A stretch of DNA of 64,000 nucleotides from Planktomarina temperata RCA23 (GCF_000738435.1 NZ_CP003984.1:2914001-2978000), one strand, 5' to 3'. Counted from the first letter of the stretch, positions 1-9,447 are shown. Notes: generated by a model not told the origin, from the letters alone. Numbers and translations are program-made.

Positions 1-130
1 ACCCATCATAATCAGACCCGCCGAGGCTATAGCTCGTGCCCTTCATCTTCAGATAGGCGACAAAAAAGGCCAGCACAGGCCCAAACTCCAAAAGCGGCTT
101 CACCCATTTTGGTAAATTTTCGTCAGACAT
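1..130 (-). CDS. ispZ: Septation protein IspZ/YciB, N-terminal part (runs off the left edge)
   Basis: Only the first 43 codons are inside the window. The readable start is MSDENLPKWVKPLLEFGP, followed by the hydrophobic stretch VLAFFVAYLKMKG. A short hydrophilic lead followed by an LE-GP-LFFV-type first membrane segment is typical of the IspZ/YciB family of polytopic inner-membrane proteins, linked to cell-envelope integrity and septation. The start codon lies 15 bases after the stop of the EamA transporter gene, so it is probably the last gene of an ftsY-EamA-ispZ operon, an order I know from Rhodobacteraceae. The identification rests on a short fragment and on context. Confidence 0.75.
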   Translation of the reverse strand, partial: MSDENLPKWVKPLLEFGPVLAFFVAYLKMKGTSYSLGGSDYDG

Positions 131-145
131 AATTAGGCCTTCCTT

Positions 146-1048
146 TTATCCCGCAAACTCAACTATCACAGCGCCCAGCGCAATCAAAGCCATTAAAGCC
201 AAACGGCGCGGCCCGACGGTCTCTTTCAAAAACAACCAGCCAATGAGAGCGGCAAAAATGGTCGAGGTCTCGCGCAGCACAGCCGCTTCTCCAACCTTAT
301 CCAATCGCGTGGCCAATAAGATCGCGCCAAAGGAGGCCATCGCCACCAATCCCCCAATCGGCGCGCGCCACATGAGGCCCTGCCGCGCCAAGGCGATGCC
401 TTTGCGCCGTGCATGGGCAAGTGCCACAATCGGCATGCTCCAAGAATCAATCACAAAGAACCAGGCCAGAAAGGTAAACGGATCCGCCGCAGCTCGGATG
501 CCATAGGCGTCATAGGTCGTATAAAACGCCACAAAAAACCCTGTGAAGAGCGCCAGCACCAAGGCCAGACCCAATGTCTCACGTTCCAGCGTCACCGTGC
601 GCATATTATACACAGCCAGGCCAAAAATCCCGCACAGAAGCACAGCCACCCCCAGCCATTGCCCAACAGTGAACACTTCGCCAAACAATAAGTATGCCCC
701 AATCACCGTAAAAAACGGCCCCGATCCGCGCACCACGGGATAAACAACCGTATAGGCGCCACGGGTGAAGGCCATGGCCTGCAAGACTTTATAAACAGTG
801 TGGATCGCCCATGCCCCTGCCAAAATTGGCCATAAATGCGCCTCTGGCCAGGGCACCACGAACAGAGCAAAAGGCAAGGCCATCAAACCGTAGCTGGCAT
901 CCATAGCCCCGCGCATCACCCAGGGGTCAATTCTCCCCTTTTGCATCGCGGCAAAGACCGCGTGCAACACAGCGGCCAAGAGCGCCAAAAGCATACCGAC
1001 CAATCGGCCCGTGTGACTGCCTTCAATCGCAAGGACCCACTCGGTCAC
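146..1048 (-). CDS. EamA/DMT-superfamily transporter
   Basis: A 300-residue, strongly hydrophobic protein with about ten predicted membrane segments in two EamA-type halves. The second half contains the motif VVYPVVRGSGPF and ends in a segment with LKETVGPRR, a common final-loop pattern in drug/metabolite transporters. The substrate cannot be read from sequence. It begins with an ATGA overlap on the end of ftsY and is followed 15 bases later by ispZ, so the three are most likely co-transcribed. It is a different paralogue from the EamA protein at 15.8 kb. Confidence 0.85.
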   Translation of the reverse strand: MTEWVLAIEGSHTGRLVGMLLALLAAVLHAVFAAMQKGRIDPWVMRGAMDASYGLMALPFALFVVPWPEAHLWPILAGAWAIHTVYKVLQAMAFTRGAYTVVYPVVRGSGPFFTVIGAYLLFGEVFTVGQWLGVAVLLCGIFGLAVYNMRTVTLERETLGLALVLALFTGFFVAFYTTYDAYGIRAAADPFTFLAWFFVIDSWSMPIVALAHARRKGIALARQGLMWRAPIGGLVAMASFGAILLATRLDKVGEAAVLRETSTIFAALIGWLFLKETVGPRRLALMALIALGAVIVEFAG

Positions 1049-2226
1049 GCAGAGACCCCAGTCAAGGCCGCAGCAAATTCCTGAGGATCAAAAGCGTCAA
1101 GATCATCTATCTGTTCACCCACGCCAATGGCGTGAATAGGCAAAGCAAATTTATCCGCGAGAGAGACCAACACCCCGCCCTTGGCGGTGCCGTCCAATTT
1201 GGTCATCACCAGGCCCGTAACATCCGCCATTTTGCGAAAAACTTCCACTTGGTTGACCGCATTTTGCCCGGTCGTCGCATCGAGGACCAAGACCGTGTTG
1301 TGCGGTGCATCAGGATCTTTCTTGCGGATCACACGAATGATTTTGGACAATTCCTCCATCAAATCTGCCCGGTTTTGCAACCGTCCCGCCGTATCAATCA
1401 TCAACAGGTCCGCGCCATCTTTTTCCGCCTGCGTCATGGCGTCAAAGGCCAGGCTTGCCGGATCGGACCCCTCAGCTGCGGTCATCACCGGCACCCCGGC
1501 CCGCTCCCCCCAAACTTGCAATTGCCCCACCGCGGCGGCGCGAAACGTATCGCCAGCCGCGATTACAACAGATTTCCCAGCCTTCTTAAACTGGCTCGCG
1601 AGCTTGCCGATCGTGGTGGTTTTCCCCGAACCGTTCACACCCACCACCAAAATCACCTGTGGTTTTTTATTATAAATCGGCAAGGGCCGGGCCACAGGTT
1701 CCATCACGCGGGCAATTTCTTCGGCCAAGGCTGATTTGATTTCCGCCGTGGAGAGTTTCCGACCAAAACGCCCTTCGGCCAAATTCGCAGTGATACGCAC
1801 AGCCGTATCCACCCCCATATCCGAGGAGATCAACAGCTCTTCGAGCTGTTCAAGCATATCATCATCCAGCACGCGGCGCGGCGCACGCCCGAAAACCCCA
1901 GTTTTCTGGGGCAAGGGATCCACCGGCTTTGTGTCCACCTCCAAAGGGTCAATCGCGACCTTTGGCGCGCTGACGCCTGGCTCTGCCTCTGCCTCTGCTT
2001 CTGGCGGCGCCACCTGCGCGCGCTTGTGCTCTCGCGGGCTGTCTCCTACAGGGTCGGGCGCGCGCAAAACCTCGGGCTGCGCCACCTGCGCAGCCGCATC
2101 CGTGATGGCCGGAGCCGAAGGCTCCTCCTCAGGCGCAACATCTTCTTGGACAATCGCATCCAGACCCTCTTCAAGCTTGGCAGAGGATTTAAAAAGTTTG
2201 GATTTCAACTTACCAAAAAAGGACAT
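1045..2226 (-). CDS. ftsY: Signal recognition particle receptor FtsY
   Basis: SRP receptor GTPase that docks ribosome-nascent-chain-SRP complexes at the inner membrane. The 393-residue protein has an acidic, Ala/Pro/Glu-rich A domain (about residues 15-115), then the N and G domains: GVNGSGKTT (196-204) as G1, DTAGRLQN near 278 as G3 and TKLDG near 342 as G4. I chose ATG at 2226, because GGAG sits 7 bases upstream; GTG two codons earlier is the alternative. It overlaps the EamA gene by four bases. The 96-bp gap to the upstream diaphorase gene contains no clear gene. Confidence 0.97.
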   Translation of the reverse strand: MSFFGKLKSKLFKSSAKLEEGLDAIVQEDVAPEEEPSAPAITDAAAQVAQPEVLRAPDPVGDSPREHKRAQVAPPEAEAEAEPGVSAPKVAIDPLEVDTKPVDPLPQKTGVFGRAPRRVLDDDMLEQLEELLISSDMGVDTAVRITANLAEGRFGRKLSTAEIKSALAEEIARVMEPVARPLPIYNKKPQVILVVGVNGSGKTTTIGKLASQFKKAGKSVVIAAGDTFRAAAVGQLQVWGERAGVPVMTAAEGSDPASLAFDAMTQAEKDGADLLMIDTAGRLQNRADLMEELSKIIRVIRKKDPDAPHNTVLVLDATTGQNAVNQVEVFRKMADVTGLVMTKLDGTAKGGVLVSLADKFALPIHAIGVGEQIDDLDAFDPQEFAAALTGVSA

Positions 2227-2322
2227 CAACACGCTCCATTGTTCGCCGCGGGCTTCAAAGTCGCCGCAAACGGTGACGCGAATGTAATCCTAGCCCCCGG
2301 CAATGCCAATGGCAGCCGCGCG

Positions 2323-4008
2323 CTAAATTTCGCTTGGGAAATATTTGATGACCGATTTGATCGGATTGGGCGCCGCTTGCCCGAGCCCGCAGATCGAAGC
2401 CTCCACCATCGCCGTGGTCAAATCCTCTAAAAGCGGCTGATCCCAGGTCTCTGCCTGCATCAATTTTACCGCCTTTTCACAGCCAACCCTGCAAGGGGTG
2501 CACTGACCACAGCTTTCGTCCTCAAAGAATCGCAACATATTCAAGGCCGCAGCCCGAGGGCTGTCCTGATCCGACAGAACCACCACAGCGGCCGACCCAA
2601 TGAAGGTTCCAAGCGGCTGCAATGTGTCAAAATCTAAGGGCACGTCATGGATGGATGCAGGCAGAAGCCCTGAAGACGGGCCACCAGGTTGGTAAGCTGA
2701 GAAGATATGGCCCTCCAACATCCCGCCACAGGCGGCAATGATATCGGTAATCGTGGATCCCGCAGGCAACAGATGCACACCGGGGTTTTTCACGCGACCA
2801 GAAACCGAGTAACTGCGCAGACCTGTCCGGCCATTGTGTTCCACCGCGTTCAGGCACTCCGGCCCTTCGCGCACCACGCGCGCAACCCAGAGCAAAGTTT
2901 CAACATTATGCACCAAAGTGGGGCGATTGTGGATCCCCACCGCCGCCACAAAGGGAGGGCGATGGCGCGGCAAGCCGCGCTTGCCTTCAATGCTTTCGAT
3001 CATCGCGCTTTCTTCACCGCAGATATAGGCCCCAGCCCCGCGCCGCAGATCAATATAGCCCGCAGGCACAAGCCCAGCCCCTTCCAAAGCGGCAATCTCT
3101 TGGGCCAAAATGTGCAGAACCGCCGGGTATTCGTCGCGCATGTAGATAAAAGAGGTTTCCGCCTCGACTGCCCAAGCGGCAATCAACATGCCTTCGAGAA
3201 ACAGATGCGGTGTGCGCTCGAGATAGTAGCGATCCTTGAACGTTCCAGGCTCGCCCTCATCTCCATTCACCGCCAAATAGCGCGGCCCCGCATTGCTGCG
3301 CACGAAGCCCCATTTTGTGCCGGATGGAAACCCCGCACCACCCAAGCCGCGCAGACCGCTTTGCTTTATCTGCGCCTGGACCTCTCGCCAATCACCACCG
3401 GCGCGCAGCTCTTCAAGCCGCGCATAGCCACCGGCAGAACGATAGGCCGCGAGGTCTTCATAATCGGGACTCTCAGCATGGGTATGGCCGGCGGAAATTG
3501 CTGCCAAAACCTTTTCGGGCGTTGCATGATCAATGTGATGGTGACCCAACTCAAGCACCGGGGCGGTATCACAGCGCCCCATGCAGGGCGCGCGGACAAC
3601 CCGCACAGATTTGGGATCTAACCCCTGCTGCAAAGCCTCTTGCAATTGAGCCGCCCCGGCCAATTCGCACGACAAGCTGTCGCAGACCCGCACGGTCAAG
3701 GCCGGCGGTGGAGTTTCCCCCTCTTTGACCACATCAAAATGCGCGTAGAACGTCGCAACCTCATAGACCTCAGCCTGGCTCAAACGCATTTCTTCGGCCA
3801 AAGCGCGCAAATGCGCCGCCGAGAGATGGCCATAAGCATCTTGAATAAGGTGTAAAAATTCGATCAGAAGATCGCGCCGACGCGGCCGTTGCCCCAGCAA
3901 GTCTTGCACCTGTGACCATGCCAAATCGTCGAGCTGACGCCCTTTTGGTCGCACCCGGCCTCTGCCCGGTCCAGATTTCCAAACACCTTTTGACGATTCG
4001 ATAGACAT
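2323..4008 (-). CDS. Fused NuoE/NuoF-type diaphorase subunit (FdsB-like, NAD-dependent formate dehydrogenase)
   Basis: A 561-residue NADH-binding iron-sulfur flavoprotein. Residues 60-170 are a thioredoxin-like NuoE domain with [2Fe-2S] cysteines C109, C114, C142 and C146. Residues 190-561 are NuoF-like, with the FMN/NAD loop LGGAGFPSGTKW near 222, GDEGEPGTFKDR near 249 and [4Fe-4S] cysteines C500, C503, C506 and C540. Fused proteins of this kind usually serve as the NAD-reducing half of soluble formate dehydrogenases, which also need a molybdenum/tungsten alpha subunit. None is present here: the neighbours are xseA and ftsY. Complex I membership is unlikely because the two domains are fused and no nuo genes are nearby. 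The partner is unknown. Confidence 0.85.
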   Translation of the reverse strand: MSIESSKGVWKSGPGRGRVRPKGRQLDDLAWSQVQDLLGQRPRRRDLLIEFLHLIQDAYGHLSAAHLRALAEEMRLSQAEVYEVATFYAHFDVVKEGETPPPALTVRVCDSLSCELAGAAQLQEALQQGLDPKSVRVVRAPCMGRCDTAPVLELGHHHIDHATPEKVLAAISAGHTHAESPDYEDLAAYRSAGGYARLEELRAGGDWREVQAQIKQSGLRGLGGAGFPSGTKWGFVRSNAGPRYLAVNGDEGEPGTFKDRYYLERTPHLFLEGMLIAAWAVEAETSFIYMRDEYPAVLHILAQEIAALEGAGLVPAGYIDLRRGAGAYICGEESAMIESIEGKRGLPRHRPPFVAAVGIHNRPTLVHNVETLLWVARVVREGPECLNAVEHNGRTGLRSYSVSGRVKNPGVHLLPAGSTITDIIAACGGMLEGHIFSAYQPGGPSSGLLPASIHDVPLDFDTLQPLGTFIGSAAVVVLSDQDSPRAAALNMLRFFEDESCGQCTPCRVGCEKAVKLMQAETWDQPLLEDLTTAMVEASICGLGQAAPNPIKSVIKYFPSEI

Positions 4009-4132
4009 GATCTGTTCCTCAATTCATTGTGGCTGGTTTAACCCGCAACCCGGCCCTGACATAGGTCGAAATACGACACCACTTGCAACAGATGCGTTTT
4101 CTCATGCCTCAATAGACATCACCTGACCACAA

Positions 4133-5686
4133 TCAGAACAATTGTCCCTGTTCAGGTGGGGTCGGCTTGGCGCGGCCTGCGGGACGGGCGGCGGTACTTT
4201 GCCCCACCGCAAAGCGCCCATCGGCAAACTCGATCTCCAGAGATTTCGCGGCCTCAGCCTTCGCCACATTGGTGATCAAAGCCTGCCCAGACCGCACCAC
4301 CGCATAGCCGCGGCGCAGAGTCTCACGATATCCCAAAGTCTCGCGCAACCGATCACAGGCCACCAGCTGCTCGCGGCGTCTTTGCAATTGCCGTTCAAAG
4401 GTTTGCTCCAACCGCGTTTCAAGATCATCGAGATCTTTGCGCAACCGCGCAACCCGCTCCGCCAGGGGTGCCGGACGCAGACGCGATGCGCAGGCCCGTA
4501 GCATCTGCCGGGCCGAGAGCGCTGCCCGGTCCAAGCCGGCCGGTAGGCGCTGCCCCAAGGCCTGCAATTGCCGCGCCTCCTGCACCAATATCCGCCCCAA
4601 TGCAGAGGGCTTAATCTGCCCCGCCGAAGCGGTCAGGCGCAGCTGTTGTTTTTGCACCAAGCTGCGCAGCCCCAATGGCAAACGCCCCTCCCAATGGTCC
4701 AAACGCTGTTGCGCCGTCTGCGTCAGGCTGTCTGGACGCGGCAAAGCGCGGGATACATCGGCCAATCTTTGTTTGCGCCGCGCCATGATATTGGCCAAGC
4801 CCTGCGCCGCCCGGGCGCCCTTAGCACGGGTTTCGGCCAAAAGGTCCAAGCGTACCGGCACCGCCAATTCAGCGGCGGCGCTGGGGGTGGGCGCGCGCAT
4901 GTCAGAGACGAAATCAATCAATGTCGTATCGGTCTCATGGCCCACAGCGGAAATTAGGGGAATCTCAGAGGCCGCCGCGGCGCGTGCAACAATTTCTTCG
5001 TTGAACCCCCAAAGATCCTCAATGGAGCCCCCGCCGCGCGCCACGATCAGCAAATCTGGCCTCGGCAGAGCCCCGCCCGGGGTCATGGCATTGAACCCAG
5101 CAATCGCGCGCGCCACTTCGGCGGCGCAATTGGCCCCCTGCACCGCAACCGGCCAAACCAAAACTTTCCGCGGGAAACGGTCGCGCAGGCGGTGCAGAAT
5201 ATCGCGAATCACAGCGCCAGTGGGAGAGGTGACGACCCCAATCACGTCGGGCAAAAAGGGCAAAGCCTGTTTGCGTGCCGGATCAAACAACCCTTCGGCG
5301 GCCAAAGCGGTCTTTCGCTTTTCCAACATGGCCATCAATGCCCCCACCCCGGCAACAGCCACATCATCCACATTCAAGTTGTATTTGGACTGCCCGCCGA
5401 AGGAGGTCATTTTGCCACTGACAACCACCTCCATCCCCTCCTCGGGGAGGACAGAGAGTTTTGACACCTGACCTTTCCAAGTGGTGCACGCCAGAGCGTT
5501 GCGTTCATCTTTTACATCGAAATACATATGCCCCGAACGGGCCTGAACCACACGCCCCACTTCGCCCTTCACCCTTATGCGGCCAAATTCCGCCTCCAGA
5601 GTGCGTTTCACGGCACCAGAGATTTCTGAAACGGTAAATTCTGGGGCATTCTCGCCAAGACGGGGATCGTCAATAAGATCAGACAT
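4133..5686 (-). CDS. xseA: Exodeoxyribonuclease VII large subunit
   Basis: Large subunit of the single-strand-specific exonuclease VII, which trims DNA ends in mismatch and recombination repair. The 517-residue protein has an N-terminal OB-fold (about 15-110, with VKGEVGRVV and MYFDVKD), the catalytic core with PTGAVIRDIL, ARGGGSIEDLW and SAVGHETDTTLIDFV, then a long arginine-rich coiled coil and a C-terminal tail with LRRGYAVV. The length is usual or slightly long for the family. The small subunit xseB is not in this window. It is divergent from purD, with only 70 bases between the two start codons for both promoters. Confidence 0.97.
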   Translation of the reverse strand: MSDLIDDPRLGENAPEFTVSEISGAVKRTLEAEFGRIRVKGEVGRVVQARSGHMYFDVKDERNALACTTWKGQVSKLSVLPEEGMEVVVSGKMTSFGGQSKYNLNVDDVAVAGVGALMAMLEKRKTALAAEGLFDPARKQALPFLPDVIGVVTSPTGAVIRDILHRLRDRFPRKVLVWPVAVQGANCAAEVARAIAGFNAMTPGGALPRPDLLIVARGGGSIEDLWGFNEEIVARAAAASEIPLISAVGHETDTTLIDFVSDMRAPTPSAAAELAVPVRLDLLAETRAKGARAAQGLANIMARRKQRLADVSRALPRPDSLTQTAQQRLDHWEGRLPLGLRSLVQKQQLRLTASAGQIKPSALGRILVQEARQLQALGQRLPAGLDRAALSARQMLRACASRLRPAPLAERVARLRKDLDDLETRLEQTFERQLQRRREQLVACDRLRETLGYRETLRRGYAVVRSGQALITNVAKAEAAKSLEIEFADGRFAVGQSTAARPAGRAKPTPPEQGQLF

Positions 5687-5756
5687 AGTGCACCTTGTGA
5701 CCAGAGTTGATGCAGCTTAGAACGCGGGCAAGCAAAGGCCAAGGGGAGCGCGTGTC

Positions 5757-7019
5757 ATGAATATCTTAATTTTAGGCAGTGGAGGCCGCGAGCATTCATT
5801 GGCCTGGGCCGTCGCGCAAAACCCAAAATGCGATCATTTGATGGTTGCCCCAGGCAATGCCGGCATCGCTAAAATTGCGGATTGTGTGGATCTGAATATT
5901 TTGGACGGCGCCGCTGTTCTCGCCTTTGTCCGCAGTCAGGCAATTGATTTTGTGATCATTGGTCCAGAAGCCCCTTTGGCTGCCGGTGTCGCCGATGTCT
6001 TGCGGGCCGCAGATGTGCTCTGCTTTGGCCCCAGTCAGGCGGCAGCGCAGCTGGAAGCCTCAAAATTCTTTACCAAATCGATCTGCGATGCCGCAGGTGC
6101 GCCCACTGCCGGATATGGCCATTTTACCGACCAGCCAAGCGCCGCGGACTATGTGCGCAAAATGGGCGCGCCGATTGTGGTCAAAGCCGATGGGCTGGCG
6201 GCGGGCAAAGGCGTCATTGTCGCCATGAGCGAGCAAGAAGCTCTTGAGGCTTTGGATGATATGTTCAGCGGCGAATTTGGCAGTGCAGGCGCAGAAGTGG
6301 TGATTGAAGAGTTTATGGAGGGCGAAGAGGCCTCATATTTCATCCTCTGTGATGGCCGTGATGTTTTGGCCATTGGCACCGCACAGGATCACAAGCGCGT
6401 GGGCGAGGGAGACACCGGCCCCAACACCGGCGGCATGGGCGCCTATAGCCCCGCGCCGGTTTTGACAGATGAGATTGCAGAGCAGGCTATGCGCGAAATT
6501 ATCAAACCCACCATGGCGGAAATGGCCCGTCGGGGCACGCCTTACCAAGGGGTGCTTTATGCCGGTTTGATGATTAAAAACGGCAAGGCCCGCTTGGTGG
6601 AATATAATGCTCGCTTTGGCGATCCAGAATGCCAAGTGCTGATGATGCGGCTCGGGGCTCAGGCGTTGGATCTGCTGCTGGCCTGTGCCGAAGAACGGCT
6701 GTCAGAGGTTCAGGTCAATTGGGCCGCAGACCATGCTTTGACGGTTGTCATGGCCGCCAAGGGCTATCCCGGCGCTTATAAAAAGGGCACAGTAATCTCC
6801 GGGGCGAACGCCTTGCCAGACAGCTCTTCGGCCACCTGTTTTCATGCCGGAACCGCGCAAATTGGCGCAAATCTCACCGCACAGGGCGGGCGGGTTTTGA
6901 ATGTCACGGCGCGCGCTGCAAGCCTGAGCGAGGCCCGGACCATGGCCTATGACATGGTCGATCAAATCGACTGGCCCGAAGGGTTTTGCCGCCGCGATAT
7001 CGGTTGGCGCGCGCTTTAA
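5757..7019 (+). CDS. purD: Phosphoribosylamine-glycine ligase (GAR synthetase)
   Basis: Second enzyme of de novo purine synthesis: ATP-dependent ligation of glycine to phosphoribosylamine. The 420 residues match the family length. It starts MNILILGSGGREHSLAW (the N-domain signature) and carries ATP-grasp motifs VVKADGLAAGKGV, GGMGAYSP and the metal-binding YNARFGDPECQ. GGGGAG lies upstream of the ATG. It is monocistronic as far as seen: xseA is divergent on the left, and a ferredoxin gene converges on the right with a perfect 9-bp stem-loop between them. Confidence 0.98.
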   Translation: MNILILGSGGREHSLAWAVAQNPKCDHLMVAPGNAGIAKIADCVDLNILDGAAVLAFVRSQAIDFVIIGPEAPLAAGVADVLRAADVLCFGPSQAAAQLEASKFFTKSICDAAGAPTAGYGHFTDQPSAADYVRKMGAPIVVKADGLAAGKGVIVAMSEQEALEALDDMFSGEFGSAGAEVVIEEFMEGEEASYFILCDGRDVLAIGTAQDHKRVGEGDTGPNTGGMGAYSPAPVLTDEIAEQAMREIIKPTMAEMARRGTPYQGVLYAGLMIKNGKARLVEYNARFGDPECQVLMMRLGAQALDLLLACAEERLSEVQVNWAADHALTVVMAAKGYPGAYKKGTVISGANALPDSSSATCFHAGTAQIGANLTAQGGRVLNVTARAASLSEARTMAYDMVDQIDWPEGFCRRDIGWRAL

Positions 7020-7027
7020 AAGCGCCT

Positions 7028-7056
7028 GTGGCCGCAGTTCAGAACAGTGCGGCCAC
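7028..7056. terminator. Stem-loop between convergent purD and ferredoxin genes
   Basis: GTGGCCGCA, an 11-base loop and TGCGGCCAC form a perfect 9-bp stem starting 8 bases after the purD stop. The U-tract is poor on both strands, so it may end transcription with help or act as a 3-prime stabiliser. Confidence 0.5.
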
Positions 7057-7074
7057 TTCAGTGTCGACAGGAGT

Positions 7075-7455
<381 letters not shown>

Positions 7456-7519
7456 CTACCCCCCATGAGGGTGGAATAATGCCACTTGCGATATTGCTCA
7501 AATGTTCTATTTTTGTTCC

Positions 7520-7894
7520 ATGTCATTTGACTCTCCCAACACTTGGCCCAAGCCCCCCGCCGCCCTGCCCCATGCTATGCTGGAGCTGCCACCAAATGGT
7601 GCAAGGGTTACTGTGGCGGGTCTGGTCCTGGTGCGCCAAAGACCCGGCACGGCCAATGGAGTCATTTTCATCACGCTGGAGGATGAGACCGGAGTTTGCA
7701 ATGTGATCGTCTGGCGTAAACTCTATGAGCAGTACCGCCGCGCCGTAATCGCGGGGCGTATGTTGCGAATCACCGGGCGCATTCAACGCGAAGGCGCTGT
7801 GTGCCATGTGATTGCTGAGCATGTGGAAGATATATCTTTCATGCTGGATGATCTCTTGCTGCCAGAGGCCAGCCGCGCCACCGAGCAGCCGTAA
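7520..7894 (+). CDS. Orphan OB-fold domain resembling the C-terminus of error-prone polymerase DnaE2
   Basis: About 124 residues. The segment [19 protein letters not shown] followed by [17 protein letters not shown] is, to my recognition, the C-terminal nucleic-acid-binding OB domain of DnaE2 (ImuC), normally part of a polymerase of about 1,000 residues. No polymerase catalytic sequence lies upstream, where the ferredoxin promoter region begins after some 120 bases, and no imuA or imuB is present. Neither this ATG nor the in-frame one at 7502 has a good Shine-Dalgarno sequence; the best one (GGTGGA near 7470) serves an ATG in another frame. It is therefore either a decayed dnaE2 remnant or a free-standing OB protein; an intact frame and a terminator behind it favour expression. 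Confidence 0.6.
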   Translation: MSFDSPNTWPKPPAALPHAMLELPPNGARVTVAGLVLVRQRPGTANGVIFITLEDETGVCNVIVWRKLYEQYRRAVIAGRMLRITGRIQREGAVCHVIAEHVEDISFMLDDLLLPEASRATEQP

Positions 7895-7907
7895 CCGCGC
7901 TGAACCC

Positions 7908-7936
7908 AAAAAGGGCGGCCCTAGAGCCGCCCCTTT
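7908..7936. terminator. Bidirectional terminator between the OB protein and the Do protease
   Basis: AAAGGGCGGC and GCCGCCCCTTT flank a 6-base loop, with A-rich and T-rich flanks on the two sides. It lies between two convergent genes, 14 bases after the plus-strand stop codon. Confidence 0.75.
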
Positions 7937-7955
7937 CCCCACCGTACCGCTGCAG

Positions 7956-9431
7956 TTATTGCTGTACAGTGAGGGCCAAAAACCGGGGATCGCCGCCGCG
8001 GCGCACGAGCAGAAGCATCGTTTTACGGCCGCTCTCAATGGTCGCGCTCACTTGCTCTTCAAACTCAGCAAGTGAGGTGACCTTCTCTTGGCCGGCCTCC
8101 ACGATCACATCCCCTGATTTCAAACCTTTTTCAAAGGCCTCGGAGGTTTCCACAACATCCACAACGACAACGCCTTCCAATCCAACGGCAAGGTCCAAAC
8201 CCTCACGAATTTCATCGGTCAGGTTGGACAGGGTGATCCCAAGGTCCTCATAGTCTTTAGGCGCATCTTCATTGACCGCTGGCTCATCTGCGCGGGCCAG
8301 TTTTTCGTCGTCGCGCAGGCCAAGGGTGACGCTCAATGTCACCTGCGCACCATCGCGCACCACAACCACATCAACCGCCTTGCCAACTTCTGTGTTGCCG
8401 ACAGTTTGCACCAAATCGCGCACGTCCTCGACCTCATGACCATCAAAGATCACGATCACATCGCCCTGTAATATTCCGGCATCTTTCGAGGGGCCCTCTG
8501 GCACGCCTGTTACAACGGCCCCGGCGGCCCGGTCCAAACCGTCAATGCTTTCAGCAATGTCTTCATCAACATCTTGGATCCGCACGCCCAGCCAGCCCCG
8601 GCGAATTTCGCCGTATTCCGTCAATTGATCAACGACCCGGCTGACCACATTGGAGGCCATAGAAAAGCCAATGCCGATAGAGCCGCCATTGGGCGACAAA
8701 ATCGCGGTGTTCACACCGACAACTTCACCATCCAGATTGAATAAAGGCCCGCCAGAATTGCCCCGGTTAATTGCGGCATCCGTTTGAATATAGTCGTCAT
8801 AAATCCCAGACAATGCCCGGTTTCGGGCCGAAACGATTCCCGCGGAGACCGAGAACCCCTGTCCCAAAGGGTTGCCCATCGCCACCACCCAATCGCCCAC
8901 GCGGGCTGTGTCACTGTCGCCGAAACTGACGAAAGGCAGCGGTGCATCCGACGCGACCTTCAGCACTGCGATATCCGTATTCTTATCGGTTCCGATGACC
9001 TTAGCGGCCAGTCTTTCACCGGAGAAAAATTCTACTTCAATTTCATCGGCCCCTTCGATCACGTGATTGTTGGTGACGATGAACCCATCGGCAGAGATCA
9101 CAAACCCCGACCCCAAGGCAGAGGAGCGGCTGGCCCCACCATTGCCGCCACGGCGACGATCTTCGAACTCCCGAAAGAACTCTTCAAAAGGCGAGCCCTT
9201 GGGCACAATACCACGCGGCATTTGATCGGCGCGACCAGCAATCACGGTTGTTGTGGTGATATTCACCACGGAGGGGCTGATCTCATCGGCAAGATCGGCA
9301 AATGTATTTGGCAGCATTTGAGCTGTGGCCTGTAGAGCTTGTAAGATCAGCAGACAAAGCGCCGCCGCAAAAACCCAAGTGGCGCGGTAAGCTGCAAAAT
9401 CCTTGCGCTTAGGTAAGGCAATCGAATTCAT
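7956..9431 (-). CDS. Periplasmic serine endoprotease, DegP/DegQ (Do) family
   Basis: An envelope quality-control protease/chaperone of 491 residues. A positively charged N-terminus and hydrophobic segment ending near ATAQ form a signal peptide or anchor. The trypsin-like domain has the triad H123 (NNHVIEG), D153 (NTDIAVL) and S226 (GNSGGP). Two PDZ domains follow, the second beginning near LGITLSNL, and the protein ends LALTVQQ. ATG at 9431 is chosen because GGAGATAAAG precedes it; ATG at 9443 would overlap that ribosome-binding site. It lies downstream of hflK-hflC-DUF2065, a linkage of membrane proteolysis genes familiar from Rhodobacteraceae. Confidence 0.95.
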   Translation of the reverse strand: MNSIALPKRKDFAAYRATWVFAAALCLLILQALQATAQMLPNTFADLADEISPSVVNITTTTVIAGRADQMPRGIVPKGSPFEEFFREFEDRRRGGNGGASRSSALGSGFVISADGFIVTNNHVIEGADEIEVEFFSGERLAAKVIGTDKNTDIAVLKVASDAPLPFVSFGDSDTARVGDWVVAMGNPLGQGFSVSAGIVSARNRALSGIYDDYIQTDAAINRGNSGGPLFNLDGEVVGVNTAILSPNGGSIGIGFSMASNVVSRVVDQLTEYGEIRRGWLGVRIQDVDEDIAESIDGLDRAAGAVVTGVPEGPSKDAGILQGDVIVIFDGHEVEDVRDLVQTVGNTEVGKAVDVVVVRDGAQVTLSVTLGLRDDEKLARADEPAVNEDAPKDYEDLGITLSNLTDEIREGLDLAVGLEGVVVVDVVETSEAFEKGLKSGDVIVEAGQEKVTSLAEFEEQVSATIESGRKTMLLLVRRGGDPRFLALTVQQ

Positions 9432-9447
9432 CTTTATCTCCATTCAT

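Noticed and set aside
2707-3621. Plus-strand frame of 304 codons opposite the diaphorase gene
   Set aside because: Antisense to the fused NuoE/NuoF protein, which carries all expected cysteines; the opposite product has no recognisable motif.
4437-5471. Plus-strand frame of 344 codons opposite xseA
   Set aside because: It lies wholly antisense to a motif-complete XseA and its product is Arg/Ala/Ser-rich without any domain, which is typical of a shadow frame in moderately GC-rich DNA.
7479-7706. Plus-strand frame with a better ribosome-binding site overlapping the OB protein
   Set aside because: The product is Pro/Cys/Trp-rich without family resemblance, whereas the overlapping frame encodes a clear OB domain. 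It may indicate a lost start for the latter.
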